Made by a program: the position numbers and the translations under genes
The notes under the pieces: model-generated
What the model was told of the DNA's origin: nothing
What the model saw: only the letters and a program-made list of their open reading frames with translations
Database searches by the model: none
Source: JACCZX01 sp040003315
Lineage (GTDB): Bacteria; Pseudomonadota; Gammaproteobacteria; Burkholderiales; Burkholderiaceae_F
Length of the DNA stretch: 22,599 bases
Direction of reading: 5' to 3'
Assembly (NCBI GenBank): GCA_040003315.1
Contig: JBDUCU010000039.1
Location: 1-22,599, forward strand
Shown: positions 15,900 through 22,599 of the stretch, piece by piece
Layout: the number at the start of each line of letters is the position of its first letter
Position numbering within the stretch: the first letter of the stretch is position 1

Positions 15900-17492
15900 A
15901 TGTTGATGTCTTCGCACGATTATCGAGAGTCGCTGCGCAGGTTTCGGCCGAAAGTTTTTGTTGACGGCACCGCAGTTGAATCGGTGGCTGACGAGCCGTC
16001 GCTGGCACCCGGGGTGAACGCGATTGGCGTGACCTACGACTTCGCGCTGCGCGAGAACCTGGCGCCGGTGATGCGCGCGCAGTCGGGCTCGCACGAGATC
16101 AATCGCATGAACGCGATACCGACTTCGGGGCAGCAGCTTCTCAATAAGCTCGAAGCGGTGCGCTTGCTTTGCCAGGAAACTGGATGCGCGCAACGTTATC
16201 TGGGTGGCGATGGTCTGGCGGCGCTGCGCCAGGCGACGTACCGAATCGATGCCGACAAGGGTACCGACTACTCGGTGCGGTTCGATGCATACGTTGGCCG
16301 CGTGCACGCCGAAGACCTTAGCCTCGGAATTGCGATGACCGACGGCAAGGGCGACCGGTCGCTGCGTCCGCACCAGCAGCCGAACCTCGACACATACGTC
16401 CATATTATCGAGCGCCGTTCGGGTGGCGTGGTGATTTCCGGTGTCAAGGCGATCGTCACAGCAGCGCCGTATGTGCACGAGCTGCTGGTGATGCCATGCC
16501 GCAGCATGACGGAAGCGGACGCCGACTTTGCGATCTGCTGCGCCGTCCCCATCGATGTCGATGGGCTCACGATCGTCGCACGGCCGGCGGGTCGGCCCGG
16601 CGAGAAAGGGGCGTTGTTCAGCGGACGCTATGGTCAATCGACGGGCGTCGCTATTTTCGATCGCGTGTTCGTGCCGTGGAAGAATGTCTTTCTTGCGGGC
16701 GAATGGGAACACTCGGGCTTCTTGACATACAGCTACGCAACACACCATCGGCAGACGTGCATTGCAGCACGCGCCGGCTTTGGCGATTTGCTGATCGGCG
16801 CCGGCGCATTGATGACGGAGGCCAACGGAACCGACCTGGACGATGCGCATGGTCTGCGCGACGCGATGGTCGATCTGATCAAGATTGTCGAGGGATTTTA
16901 TGCATGCGGCGTCGCGGCGTCGGTGTATTGCTGCGACGATCCCTCAGGGGTTGCGATGCCCGACGCGGTATTCGGAAACATCGGCAAGCTTCTGATGGGC
17001 ACGCAGATCTACGACATGCATCGCCTGGCGCATCAGGTTTCGGGCGGGTTGATCGTGACCTTGCCGGGACCGGAAGAGGACCACAACCCGGCGACCGTCG
17101 GGCGATTGTCGGAGCTCTTGACGGCGCGCTCCGATATTCCGTACCAAAAGCGGATCGAGGTCGCGCGCTTCGTCGAGGATCTGACGGCGTCGTATCAGGC
17201 GGGATGGTATTCGGTCATTTCGTTGCACGGCGGTGGATCGCCCGATGCGATGAAAATGGAGATCTGGCGCAACTACCCGCTCGGCAACAAAGTGGATCTG
17301 GTCGAGCGCCTGCTCGAGCGTGGCGTGCTGACCGACGATGTGCGCAAAATCACGCGCAACCGGCAGCCAGGGCGCTGCTGCATCGAAGGGTGCCAGGTGC
17401 CGTCGGCGCCAATCGTCGTGCCACTTGCGCAGGTTGGCCGCACTGCATCGAGTTCGGTGCTGCCACTGAAGAAGACAGGGACGACCGATTAG
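15900..17492 (+). CDS. 4-hydroxybutyryl-CoA dehydratase/HpaB-family protein, active-site divergent
   Basis: The 530-residue product belongs to the flavin-binding family (acyl-CoA dehydrogenase fold) that includes HpaB hydroxylases and the [4Fe-4S] 4-hydroxybutyryl-CoA dehydratase AbfD. It aligns by eye with clostridial AbfD over its length: MLM start, YRESLRRF, AMTDGKGDRSLRP (145-157), MTEADADFA, IFDRVFVPWKNVFL (252-265), HHRQT, GGLIVTLP, HGGGSP. Of the AbfD cluster ligands Cys99, Cys103, His292 and Cys299, only Cys96 and His283 are kept; Tyr100 and Ala290 replace the other two. AbfD Glu257 and Glu455 become Thr248 and Ile440. So dehydratase activity is unlikely and the reaction is unknown. 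A C-terminal extension of about 40 residues has CCxxxC (493-498). ATG at 15900 has an AGGAGG Shine-Dalgarno. It heads a tight run with an isochorismatase-like gene. Confidence 0.82.
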   Translation: MLMSSHDYRESLRRFRPKVFVDGTAVESVADEPSLAPGVNAIGVTYDFALRENLAPVMRAQSGSHEINRMNAIPTSGQQLLNKLEAVRLLCQETGCAQRYLGGDGLAALRQATYRIDADKGTDYSVRFDAYVGRVHAEDLSLGIAMTDGKGDRSLRPHQQPNLDTYVHIIERRSGGVVISGVKAIVTAAPYVHELLVMPCRSMTEADADFAICCAVPIDVDGLTIVARPAGRPGEKGALFSGRYGQSTGVAIFDRVFVPWKNVFLAGEWEHSGFLTYSYATHHRQTCIAARAGFGDLLIGAGALMTEANGTDLDDAHGLRDAMVDLIKIVEGFYACGVAASVYCCDDPSGVAMPDAVFGNIGKLLMGTQIYDMHRLAHQVSGGLIVTLPGPEEDHNPATVGRLSELLTARSDIPYQKRIEVARFVEDLTASYQAGWYSVISLHGGGSPDAMKMEIWRNYPLGNKVDLVERLLERGVLTDDVRKITRNRQPGRCCIEGCQVPSAPIVVPLAQVGRTASSSVLPLKKTGTTD

Positions 17493-17499
17493 CCACTCT

Positions 17500-18048
17500 T
17501 TGCGTTTGCAGGCTGACCAATCGTTTCTCCTGATCGTCGATGTGCAGGCGCAGCTCGCGCCGCACGTCGAACGCGCGGCGCAGGTGATTGCGAAGTGCGT
17601 GGCACTGATGCAGGCAGCGCATTTGCTGTCGGTTCCGGTGCGCGTCACCGAACATTGCGCCGACCGTATCGGCCACTCTGTGGCGGAGATCGCCGCATTG
17701 GCGGGCCCGGGCGACATCCTGCCGAAGACGCATTTCTGCTGTACCGATGAGCCCGACTCGATGCGCAGTCTGGATGCTCTGGGACGCAAGCAGGCGGTGG
17801 TTGCCGGCATGGAAGCGCACGTGTGTGCGATGCAGGCCGCACTGGGCCTTGCCGAACGGGGATACCGATGCTTCTTTGTGCACGACGCCTCGGGTTCGCG
17901 CCGCGCCTCGGATCATTCCGCGGCGATCGCGCGGCTGCGAACGAGTGACGTGCAAGTGGTGACGACGGAAATGGTGATGTTCGAGTGGCTGAAACGTGCT
18001 GACGTGCCCCAGTTTCGACAGCTACTGGGACTCGTCAAGAGCGTTTGA
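17500..18048 (+). CDS. Isochorismatase-family cysteine hydrolase
   Basis: A 182-residue cysteine hydrolase of the isochorismatase superfamily, which includes amidases, nicotinamidases and isochorismatases. The triad is readable: Asp14 in FLLIVDVQAQLAP, a lysine in ILPKTHF near 75-81, and the nucleophile Cys in VVAGMEAHVCAMQAAL near 99-114. The GMEAHVC form, together with an overall YcaC-like layout, suggests a small amide or ester substrate and does not point to isochorismate itself. TTG at 17500 is the preferred start, 7 bases after the preceding stop; TTG at 17506 is nearly as good and no ATG is available. The stop overlaps the next gene's TTG (TTGA), so expression is probably coupled on both sides. 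Confidence 0.88.
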   Translation: MRLQADQSFLLIVDVQAQLAPHVERAAQVIAKCVALMQAAHLLSVPVRVTEHCADRIGHSVAEIAALAGPGDILPKTHFCCTDEPDSMRSLDALGRKQAVVAGMEAHVCAMQAALGLAERGYRCFFVHDASGSRRASDHSAAIARLRTSDVQVVTTEMVMFEWLKRADVPQFRQLLGLVKSV

Positions 18049-18680
18049 AAACGTGCAAGCAAAGCACTGATCGTGATCTGACGGCGTCTGCGGATCGCGA
18101 CGATCTCTTCGGTGCGTCGCCTTCGTGGCCAGCTGGGCTGGTCTATGCACCGGACTTTATCGATACTGAAGAAGAGCGCGAGTTGCTACGGTCGATCGGG
18201 GAAGTTCCAATGAACGACGCGCAGTACTACGAATACACAGCCAAGCGGCGCGTGGCGAGCTTTGGTTCGATCTACGACTTCGAAGCGCGCCGATTGCGGG
18301 GTGCGCCCCCGGTGCCGGATTTTCTATTGCCGCTGCGCGACCGCGTCGCAGATTGGGTCGGCCTTGCGGCGGATTCGTTCTGCGAGGTGCTGATAACAGA
18401 ATACCGCCCCGGCACGCCGCTTGGCTGGCATCGTGACGCGTTGAATTACGAAAGCGTCGCCGGCATATCGCTGGGAGGGCATTGCCGTATGCGCTTCAGG
18501 CCCTATCCGCCGCGGCGGGGGCGCGACCCGAACACGTTCGCGCTCGAACTTGCGCCGCGCTCCGCGTACATCATGCGCGGCGAAGTGCGCTGGGATTGGC
18601 AGCACAGCATCTCTTCAACACCCTCGCACCGCTGGTCAGTCACATTTCGCACGCTGCGAGCCGTCGTTGCCAATCCTTAA
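18045..18680 (+). CDS. AlkB-like Fe(II)/2-oxoglutarate dioxygenase
   Basis: A 211-residue Fe(II)/2-oxoglutarate oxygenase of the AlkB superfamily, whose known members remove alkyl groups from nucleic acid bases by oxidation. The iron ligands are His129 and Asp131 in GWHRDAL and His187 in WDWQHSIS. Arg196 and Arg202 in RWSVTFRT are placed to bind 2-oxoglutarate. TEYRPGTPLGWHRD and RRVASFGSIYDFEARRL fit the compact AlkB-like group, while E. coli AlkB has NLTFR at the Arg site, so the substrate may differ. The start is TTG at 18045 overlapping the preceding TGA; the next in-frame ATG would remove the first 55 residues. It is the third gene of a packed run with an HpaB-like protein and an isochorismatase-like enzyme. 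Confidence 0.87.
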   Translation: MKTCKQSTDRDLTASADRDDLFGASPSWPAGLVYAPDFIDTEEERELLRSIGEVPMNDAQYYEYTAKRRVASFGSIYDFEARRLRGAPPVPDFLLPLRDRVADWVGLAADSFCEVLITEYRPGTPLGWHRDALNYESVAGISLGGHCRMRFRPYPPRRGRDPNTFALELAPRSAYIMRGEVRWDWQHSISSTPSHRWSVTFRTLRAVVANP

Positions 18681-18765
18681 GCCCGATGCGGATGCGAAAG
18701 CGCTCGGCAGCGGCGACACAGCTGCAAGCAACATCCGCGGGTCGAGGCACACTCGAGGATGTGCA

Positions 18766-19764
18766 GTGAACCCGGGTCATCCGTTGTCGGTCGTGACCAC
18801 TCGGTTCTCCAGCGCTGTGCTGTTCGCGACAATCGCTTCAGCTGCCGCGGCCCTCGATCTGCAAGGGCATCGCGGTGCGCGCGGGCTCGCACCCGAGAAC
18901 ACATTGGCGGCGTTCAAGGTGGCCCTTGCCGTCGGCGTCTCGACGCTTGAAACTGATCTCGCACTGACCCGCGACGGTGCGCTGGTGTTGTCGCACGAGC
19001 CGTACCTGAATTCCGCGCTAGCGCGCGGTCCGGACGGCCACTGGCTCGCTGCCGACGGCGCATCGATCTTTTCGCTCAGCACAAGCGAGCTCGCTCGATA
19101 CGATGTCGGTCGCTTGAATCCCGCGCACAAGTATGCGGCGCAATGGCCCGACCAGAAGCCGGTTGACGGCGAACGCATTCCAGCGTTGCGGCAGTTGTTC
19201 GACCTCGCGCGCGAAGCACGATCCCCTGGCGGGCGTCCGGTCCGCTTCAACATCGAAACCAAGATCACGCCGACCAGCGCAGAGACGACGCCGGACGCAG
19301 CGCGTTTTGCGAGCGCGGTGGTCAGCGCGGTTCGAGCGGAGGGTATGAGCGAGCGCGTCACGATTCAGTCGTTCGACTGGCGGACATTGCTGCAGGTCAA
19401 GGCGGCTGCACCCGAGTTAGCGACGTCGTGCCTGACCATCGAGTCGTCCGCGATGAATACCGTCGCGCCCGATGCAACGGGAGCATCGCCATGGCATGCG
19501 GGGCTGCGGCGCTCCGATCACGCAGGGTCGGTGCCGCGATTGGCAAAGGCGGCGGGGTGCAGCGTCTGGAGTCCGTTCTGGCGAAATCTGAGTGTTGAAA
19601 GCATCGCCGAAGCCCACAGGCTGGGTTTGAAGGTTATCCCGTGGACGATCAATGACGCAGCCGAGATCGGGCGCGCGGCCGCTCTCGGTGTCGACGGCAT
19701 CATCACCGACTATCCCGACCGTGCTCGACGAGCGTTGTCGACGCAAGACATTGCGATCGACTGA
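18766..19764 (+). CDS. Glycerophosphodiester phosphodiesterase, exported
   Basis: A 332-residue GDPD (GlpQ-like) enzyme that hydrolyses glycerophosphodiesters from phospholipid turnover to glycerol 3-phosphate and an alcohol. From GTG at 18766 it has a signal peptide: RFSSAVLFATIASAAAA, with likely cleavage after residue 28 or 29, so it should act in the periplasm. The catalytic residues are His35 and Arg36 in LQGHRGARG, Glu44 in APENTLAAF, Glu62 and Asp64 in LETDLALTRDG, and His77 in LVLSHEP. The C-terminal LKVIPWTINDAAEIGRAAAL and GVDGIITDYPD are typical. A Shine-Dalgarno-like GAGGA (18754-18758) supports the GTG. The frame runs back into AlkB, but that stretch is not coding for this protein. 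An 85-bp gap separates it from AlkB. Confidence 0.93.
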   Translation: MNPGHPLSVVTTRFSSAVLFATIASAAAALDLQGHRGARGLAPENTLAAFKVALAVGVSTLETDLALTRDGALVLSHEPYLNSALARGPDGHWLAADGASIFSLSTSELARYDVGRLNPAHKYAAQWPDQKPVDGERIPALRQLFDLAREARSPGGRPVRFNIETKITPTSAETTPDAARFASAVVSAVRAEGMSERVTIQSFDWRTLLQVKAAAPELATSCLTIESSAMNTVAPDATGASPWHAGLRRSDHAGSVPRLAKAAGCSVWSPFWRNLSVESIAEAHRLGLKVIPWTINDAAEIGRAAALGVDGIITDYPDRARRALSTQDIAID

Positions 19765-19786
19765 GCGGCGATCGACAACGCCTCTG

Positions 19787-19792
19787 TATACT
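19787..19792 (+). promoter_or_regulatory. Possible -10 element of pyrG
   Basis: TATACT (5 of 6) lies 50 bases before the pyrG ATG, in the 78-bp spacer after the GDPD gene. No good -35 is seen at 16-18 bp. A start site 6-8 bases on would place transcription initiation at the 10-bp palindrome TTACCGGTAA (19799-19808). Confidence 0.4.
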
Positions 19793-19798
19793 GCCGCA

Positions 19799-19827
19799 TT
19801 ACCGGTAACGCCGTTGCGAAACGGCGT
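19799..19827 (+). promoter_or_regulatory. Palindrome and GCGA-capped stem-loop in the pyrG leader
   Basis: TTACCGGTAA (19799-19808) is a perfect 10-bp palindrome. It is followed by an 8-bp stem, ACGCCGTT (19808-19815) paired with AACGGCGT (19820-19827), closed by the GNRA-class tetraloop GCGA. The stem ends 15 bases before the pyrG ATG and just before the weak ribosome binding purines GAGA (19833-19836). There is no U tract, so it is not a simple terminator. A role in operator binding, mRNA 5' end protection or translation control is inferred only. Confidence 0.45.
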
Positions 19828-19842
19828 CATACGAGATACGCG

Positions 19843-21537
19843 ATGATCAAGTACGTGTTCGTTACCGGTGGCGTGGTCTCCTCGCTCGGAAAGGGGATCG
19901 CCGCCGCCTCTCTTGCCGCGATCCTCGAATCGCGCGGCCTCAAAGTCACCCTCATCAAGCTGGACCCCTACATTAACGTCGATCCCGGCACCATGTCGCC
20001 GTTTCAGCACGGCGAAGTGTTCGTGACCGAAGATGGTGCCGAAACGGATCTCGACCTTGGCCACTACGAGCGCTTTATTTCGGCCAAGATGCGCAAGGTC
20101 AACAACTTCACGACCGGCCAGATCTATGACTCGGTGATCAAGAAAGAACGGCGCGGCGAGTATCTGGGCAAGACGGTGCAGGTGATTCCCCATATCACCA
20201 ACGAGATCCAGGACTTCATCGAGCGCGGCGCACGCGCCGCATGGGATGGCAAGGCCGATGTCGCGATCGTCGAGATCGGAGGAACTGTCGGCGACATCGA
20301 GTCGCTCCCTTTCGTCGAGGCGGTGCGGCAGATGAAGTTGCGGCTCGGGCCGTCGTCGGCGTGCTACGTTCACCTGACACTGGTCCCGTTTATTCCTTCG
20401 GCCGGCGAGCTCAAGACAAAGCCGACCCAACACAGCGTCCAGAAGATGCGCGAGATCGGCATTTCGCCCGACGTTCTTCTGTGCCGCGCCGATCGCCCGA
20501 TCCCCGAGGACGAGCGCGCGAAGATTTCGCTGTTTACGAATGTGCCGATTGATGCGGTGATCTCGGCATGGGACGTCAGTTCGATCTACAAGATCCCGAC
20601 CATGTTGCACCGGCAAGGGCTTGACGAGATCGTGTGCTTCAAGCTCGGCATCATTGCCAAGCCGGCGGACCTCTCGGCTTGGGACAACCTGGTCAATGCG
20701 CTCGAGCATCCCGAGCGCGATGTCACGATCGGCATGGTGGGGAAGTATGTCGAGCTGTCGGACTCGTACAAGTCGTTGGTCGAGGCGCTGATGCATGCCG
20801 GCATCAGCGCAGGCACGCGGGTCAAGATCGAGTATCTGGATTCGGAGCAGATCGAAAGCAACGGCGCGTTGTCGCTCGAGGCCGTCGATGGCGTGCTCGT
20901 ACCGGGTGGGTTCGGTAAACGCGGGACCGAAGGCAAGATCGCCGCGATCCGCTACGCGCGTGAAGCTGGCGTTCCGTATCTGGGCATCTGTCTCGGAATG
21001 CAGCTCGCAACGATCGAGTTTGCGCGCAACGTGTGCGCACTCGAGGGCGCGAATTCGACGGAGTTCGATCCCGATACGCCGCACCCGGTTATTGCGCTAA
21101 TCACCGAATGGACCGATCGCACCGGCCGCATCGAACGACGCGACAATCAGTCCGATCTCGGCGGCACGATGCGGCTCGGATCGCAGAAGTGCCCGGTAGA
21201 GCGGGGAACGCTGGCCGCGCAGATCTACGGCGCCGAGGTCAATGAGCGGCACCGGCACCGCTACGAAGTTAACAACGCCTATGTGCCGCAGCTCGAAGCC
21301 TGCGGTTACAAGGTGTCGGCTCGCACGCCCAGCGAGAAGCTCACTGAGATCATGGAGCTGCCCGCTCATCCGTTTTTCATTGGGGTGCAATTTCACCCGG
21401 AGTTCACTTCAACTCCGCGTGATGGGCACCCGCTGTTCAAGGCGTTTATCGAAGCGGCTATCGCCCATCGACAGGCGAGGCAGGATTGCGCGACGCAATT
21501 GACGCGGGCGCCCATCGCACACAAGGCTGCCGCGTGA
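19843..21537 (+). CDS. pyrG: CTP synthase (glutamine hydrolysing)
   Basis: PyrG makes CTP from UTP, ATP and glutamine, the last step of pyrimidine nucleotide synthesis, in the cytoplasm. The 564-residue product starts MIKYVFVTGGVVSSLGKGIA, the synthetase P-loop region, with ITIIKLDPY-type sequence replaced here by LIKLDPYINVDPGTMSP. The C-terminal class I glutamine amidotransferase domain has nucleophile Cys383 in YLGICLGMQLAT, and His518 and Glu520 in GVQFHPEFTSTP. The last 20 residues or so form a nonconserved tail. A leader with palindrome and stem-loop lies upstream. The TGA overlaps the kdsA GTG by four bases (GTGA), an arrangement pairing CTP supply with Kdo synthesis, since Kdo is activated with CTP. 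Confidence 0.98.
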   Translation: MIKYVFVTGGVVSSLGKGIAAASLAAILESRGLKVTLIKLDPYINVDPGTMSPFQHGEVFVTEDGAETDLDLGHYERFISAKMRKVNNFTTGQIYDSVIKKERRGEYLGKTVQVIPHITNEIQDFIERGARAAWDGKADVAIVEIGGTVGDIESLPFVEAVRQMKLRLGPSSACYVHLTLVPFIPSAGELKTKPTQHSVQKMREIGISPDVLLCRADRPIPEDERAKISLFTNVPIDAVISAWDVSSIYKIPTMLHRQGLDEIVCFKLGIIAKPADLSAWDNLVNALEHPERDVTIGMVGKYVELSDSYKSLVEALMHAGISAGTRVKIEYLDSEQIESNGALSLEAVDGVLVPGGFGKRGTEGKIAAIRYAREAGVPYLGICLGMQLATIEFARNVCALEGANSTEFDPDTPHPVIALITEWTDRTGRIERRDNQSDLGGTMRLGSQKCPVERGTLAAQIYGAEVNERHRHRYEVNNAYVPQLEACGYKVSARTPSEKLTEIMELPAHPFFIGVQFHPEFTSTPRDGHPLFKAFIEAAIAHRQARQDCATQLTRAPIAHKAAA

Positions 21538-22388
21538 AGCTTGCGGGCTTTGAAGTCGGACTCGACAAGCCGCTGTTCCTGATTGCAGGGACGTGCGTGA
21601 TCGAGTCCGAGCGGATGGCAATCGACACTGCCGGCCGCTTGAGAGACATCACCCGCGCGCTCGGCGTTCCGTTTATCTACAAGTCAAGCTTTGACAAAGC
21701 CAACCGCAGTTCGGGCAAGAGCTTTCGGGGTTTGGGCATCGAGGAGGGGTTGCGAATCCTGAATGCAGTCAAGACCCAGGTCGGAGTGCCGGTGCTGACC
21801 GACGTGCACGACGAAGACGAGATCAAGCCAGCGGCCGAGGTGGTCGATGTTCTGCAGACACCAGCGTTTTTGTGCCGGCAGACCGATTTCATCCGTGCGT
21901 GTGCGATTTCGGGCCGTCCGGTGAACATTAAGAAAGGGCAGTTCCTTGCGCCCGGCGACATGAAGAATGTCATCGACAAGGCCCGTGATGCCGCGCGCGA
22001 AGCGGGTTTGACTATAGACCGCTTCATGACGTGCGAGCGCGGCGCCTCGTTCGGTTACAACAATCTCGTCTCCGACATGCGGTCGCTCGCGATCATGCGC
22101 GAGACGCACGCGCCGGTGGTGTTCGACGCAACGCATTCGGTGCAGTTGCCCGGTGGCCAGGGCACCAGCAGCGGCGGCCAGCGGGAGTTCGTGCCAGTGC
22201 TTGCGCGCGCCGCGGTTGCTGTCGGAGTGGCGGGCGTGTTCATGGAAACACACCCCGATCCGGCCAACGCGAAGAGCGACGGGCCGAACGCGGTGCCGCT
22301 TAATCGCATGCACGAGTTGCTCGAGACGCTGATCGAGCTCGATCGCGTGGCAAAGAGGCACCGATTCCTGGAGACTGATTTCGCATGA
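21534..22388 (+). CDS. kdsA: 3-deoxy-8-phosphooctulonate synthase (KDO 8-P synthase)
   Basis: KdsA condenses phosphoenolpyruvate with arabinose 5-phosphate to Kdo 8-phosphate for the lipopolysaccharide inner core, marking a Gram-negative cell. From GTG at 21534 the product is 284 residues, the family length, beginning MKLAGFEVGLDKPLFLIAG. The motif AGTCVIES holds Cys21, which with His201 (DATHSV), Glu238 (METHPDP) and Asp249 (KSDGPNA) indicates the metal-dependent class; E. coli KdsA has Asn at the Cys position. The SSFDKANRSSGKSFRG substrate loop is intact. Thr20 in place of the usual Pro is, to my knowledge, common in Burkholderia relatives. The frame is open further upstream inside pyrG, but that start would add non-family residues. 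Confidence 0.97.
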   Translation: MKLAGFEVGLDKPLFLIAGTCVIESERMAIDTAGRLRDITRALGVPFIYKSSFDKANRSSGKSFRGLGIEEGLRILNAVKTQVGVPVLTDVHDEDEIKPAAEVVDVLQTPAFLCRQTDFIRACAISGRPVNIKKGQFLAPGDMKNVIDKARDAAREAGLTIDRFMTCERGASFGYNNLVSDMRSLAIMRETHAPVVFDATHSVQLPGGQGTSSGGQREFVPVLARAAVAVGVAGVFMETHPDPANAKSDGPNAVPLNRMHELLETLIELDRVAKRHRFLETDFA

Positions 22389-22401
22389 AGACGGAGCTGA
22401 T

Positions 22402-22599
22402 ATGCCTGACGCTTATGTGATCGTCGAGATGAAAATCTCCGACCCCGAGCAGTACAAGCAGTACATGGCGGCCGCGCCCGCTACGGTGGCTGCCCACGGT
22501 GGGGAGTATGTCGTCCGCGGTGGCCGCCACGAACCGCTTGAAGGCGACTGGGAACCGGCGCGGGTGGCCGTACTGAAATTCCCCAGCTTTGAGCAGGCC
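22402..22599 (+). CDS. DUF1330 family protein, N-terminal part
   Basis: The first 66 codons of a small protein run off the window. It begins MPDAYVIVEMKISDPEQYKQ, followed by YMAAAPATVAAHGGEYVVRG and ending LKFPSFEQA, the alpha/beta ferredoxin-like pattern of DUF1330 (dimeric alpha-beta barrel superfamily, about 95 residues when complete). The biochemical role is unknown. ATG at 22402 has GGAG (22393-22396) at a good distance and lies 13 bases after the kdsA stop. In Burkholderiales this gene commonly sits between kdsA and eno, so eno is expected next. Confidence 0.88.
   Translation, partial: MPDAYVIVEMKISDPEQYKQYMAAAPATVAAHGGEYVVRGGRHEPLEGDWEPARVAVLKFPSFEQA

Noticed and set aside
15810..16850. 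A 346-codon minus-strand frame opposite the AbfD-like gene
   Set aside because: Antisense shadow with biased composition and no recognisable domain; the plus-strand gene is well supported.
19417..21084. A 555-codon open frame on the minus strand across GDPD and pyrG
   Set aside because: It lies antisense to two clear genes, its product is Arg/Asp/His-rich with no family motif, and such frames are expected opposite GC-rich codon usage.
21585..21600. Thr for Pro in the KdsA AGPC motif as a possible defect
   Set aside because: The AGTC form occurs in Burkholderia-type KdsA as I recall, and all metal ligands are intact.

Overview
The window is a GC-rich, densely coded bacterial chromosome segment. 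It most resembles a betaproteobacterium of the Burkholderiales type. The evidence is the residue style of the Nuo subunits and the pyrG-kdsA-DUF1330 order, which in that group is normally followed by eno just beyond the window. The Cys-containing (metal-dependent class) KdsA and an ETF:quinone oxidoreductase fit the same placement. I see no tRNA, rRNA, IS element, phage gene or CRISPR array. No gap without a gene exceeds about 120 bp.

Region 1 (1-7980) is the distal part of a complex I operon. It holds the C-terminus of nuoG followed by complete nuoH, I, J, K, L, M and N, all on the + strand. Most junctions overlap or nearly touch (TGATG at G/H and K/L). The exception is nuoL-nuoM, an A-rich, T-free 26-nt spacer followed by a GTG start. 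A NUDIX hydrolase (8000-8578) follows nuoN.

Region 2 (8594-12874) is an acyl-CoA and electron-transfer neighbourhood. ETF-QO is on the - strand, convergent with the NUDIX gene. Divergent from it is a + strand run: SDR dehydrogenase, hot-dog thioesterase (GTGA overlap) and the two subunits of a 3-oxoacid CoA-transferase. ETF-QO and complex I both deliver electrons to the quinone pool.

Region 3 (12900-15783) is accessory. It contains a CDF metal exporter, a complete MbcA/ParS/Xre antitoxin plus RES-domain toxin pair with a possible phased operator, and a small membrane acyltransferase of the DUF1624/HGSNAT type on the - strand that ends 3 bp from the toxin.

Region 4 (15900-19764) starts divergently from the acyltransferase. 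Its first gene is a 4-hydroxybutyryl-CoA dehydratase/HpaB-family protein that appears to have lost half of the iron-sulfur ligands and two catalytic glutamates of the characterised dehydratase. It is followed tightly by an isochorismatase-family hydrolase and an AlkB-like Fe(II)/2OG dioxygenase, then an exported glycerophosphodiester phosphodiesterase. The first three genes are packed as a likely operon of unknown pathway and are the best candidate here for undescribed biochemistry.

Region 5 (19787-22599) is housekeeping. pyrG has a structured leader (palindrome plus a stem with a GCGA tetraloop). kdsA overlaps pyrG by 4 nt. A DUF1330 gene runs off the window edge.
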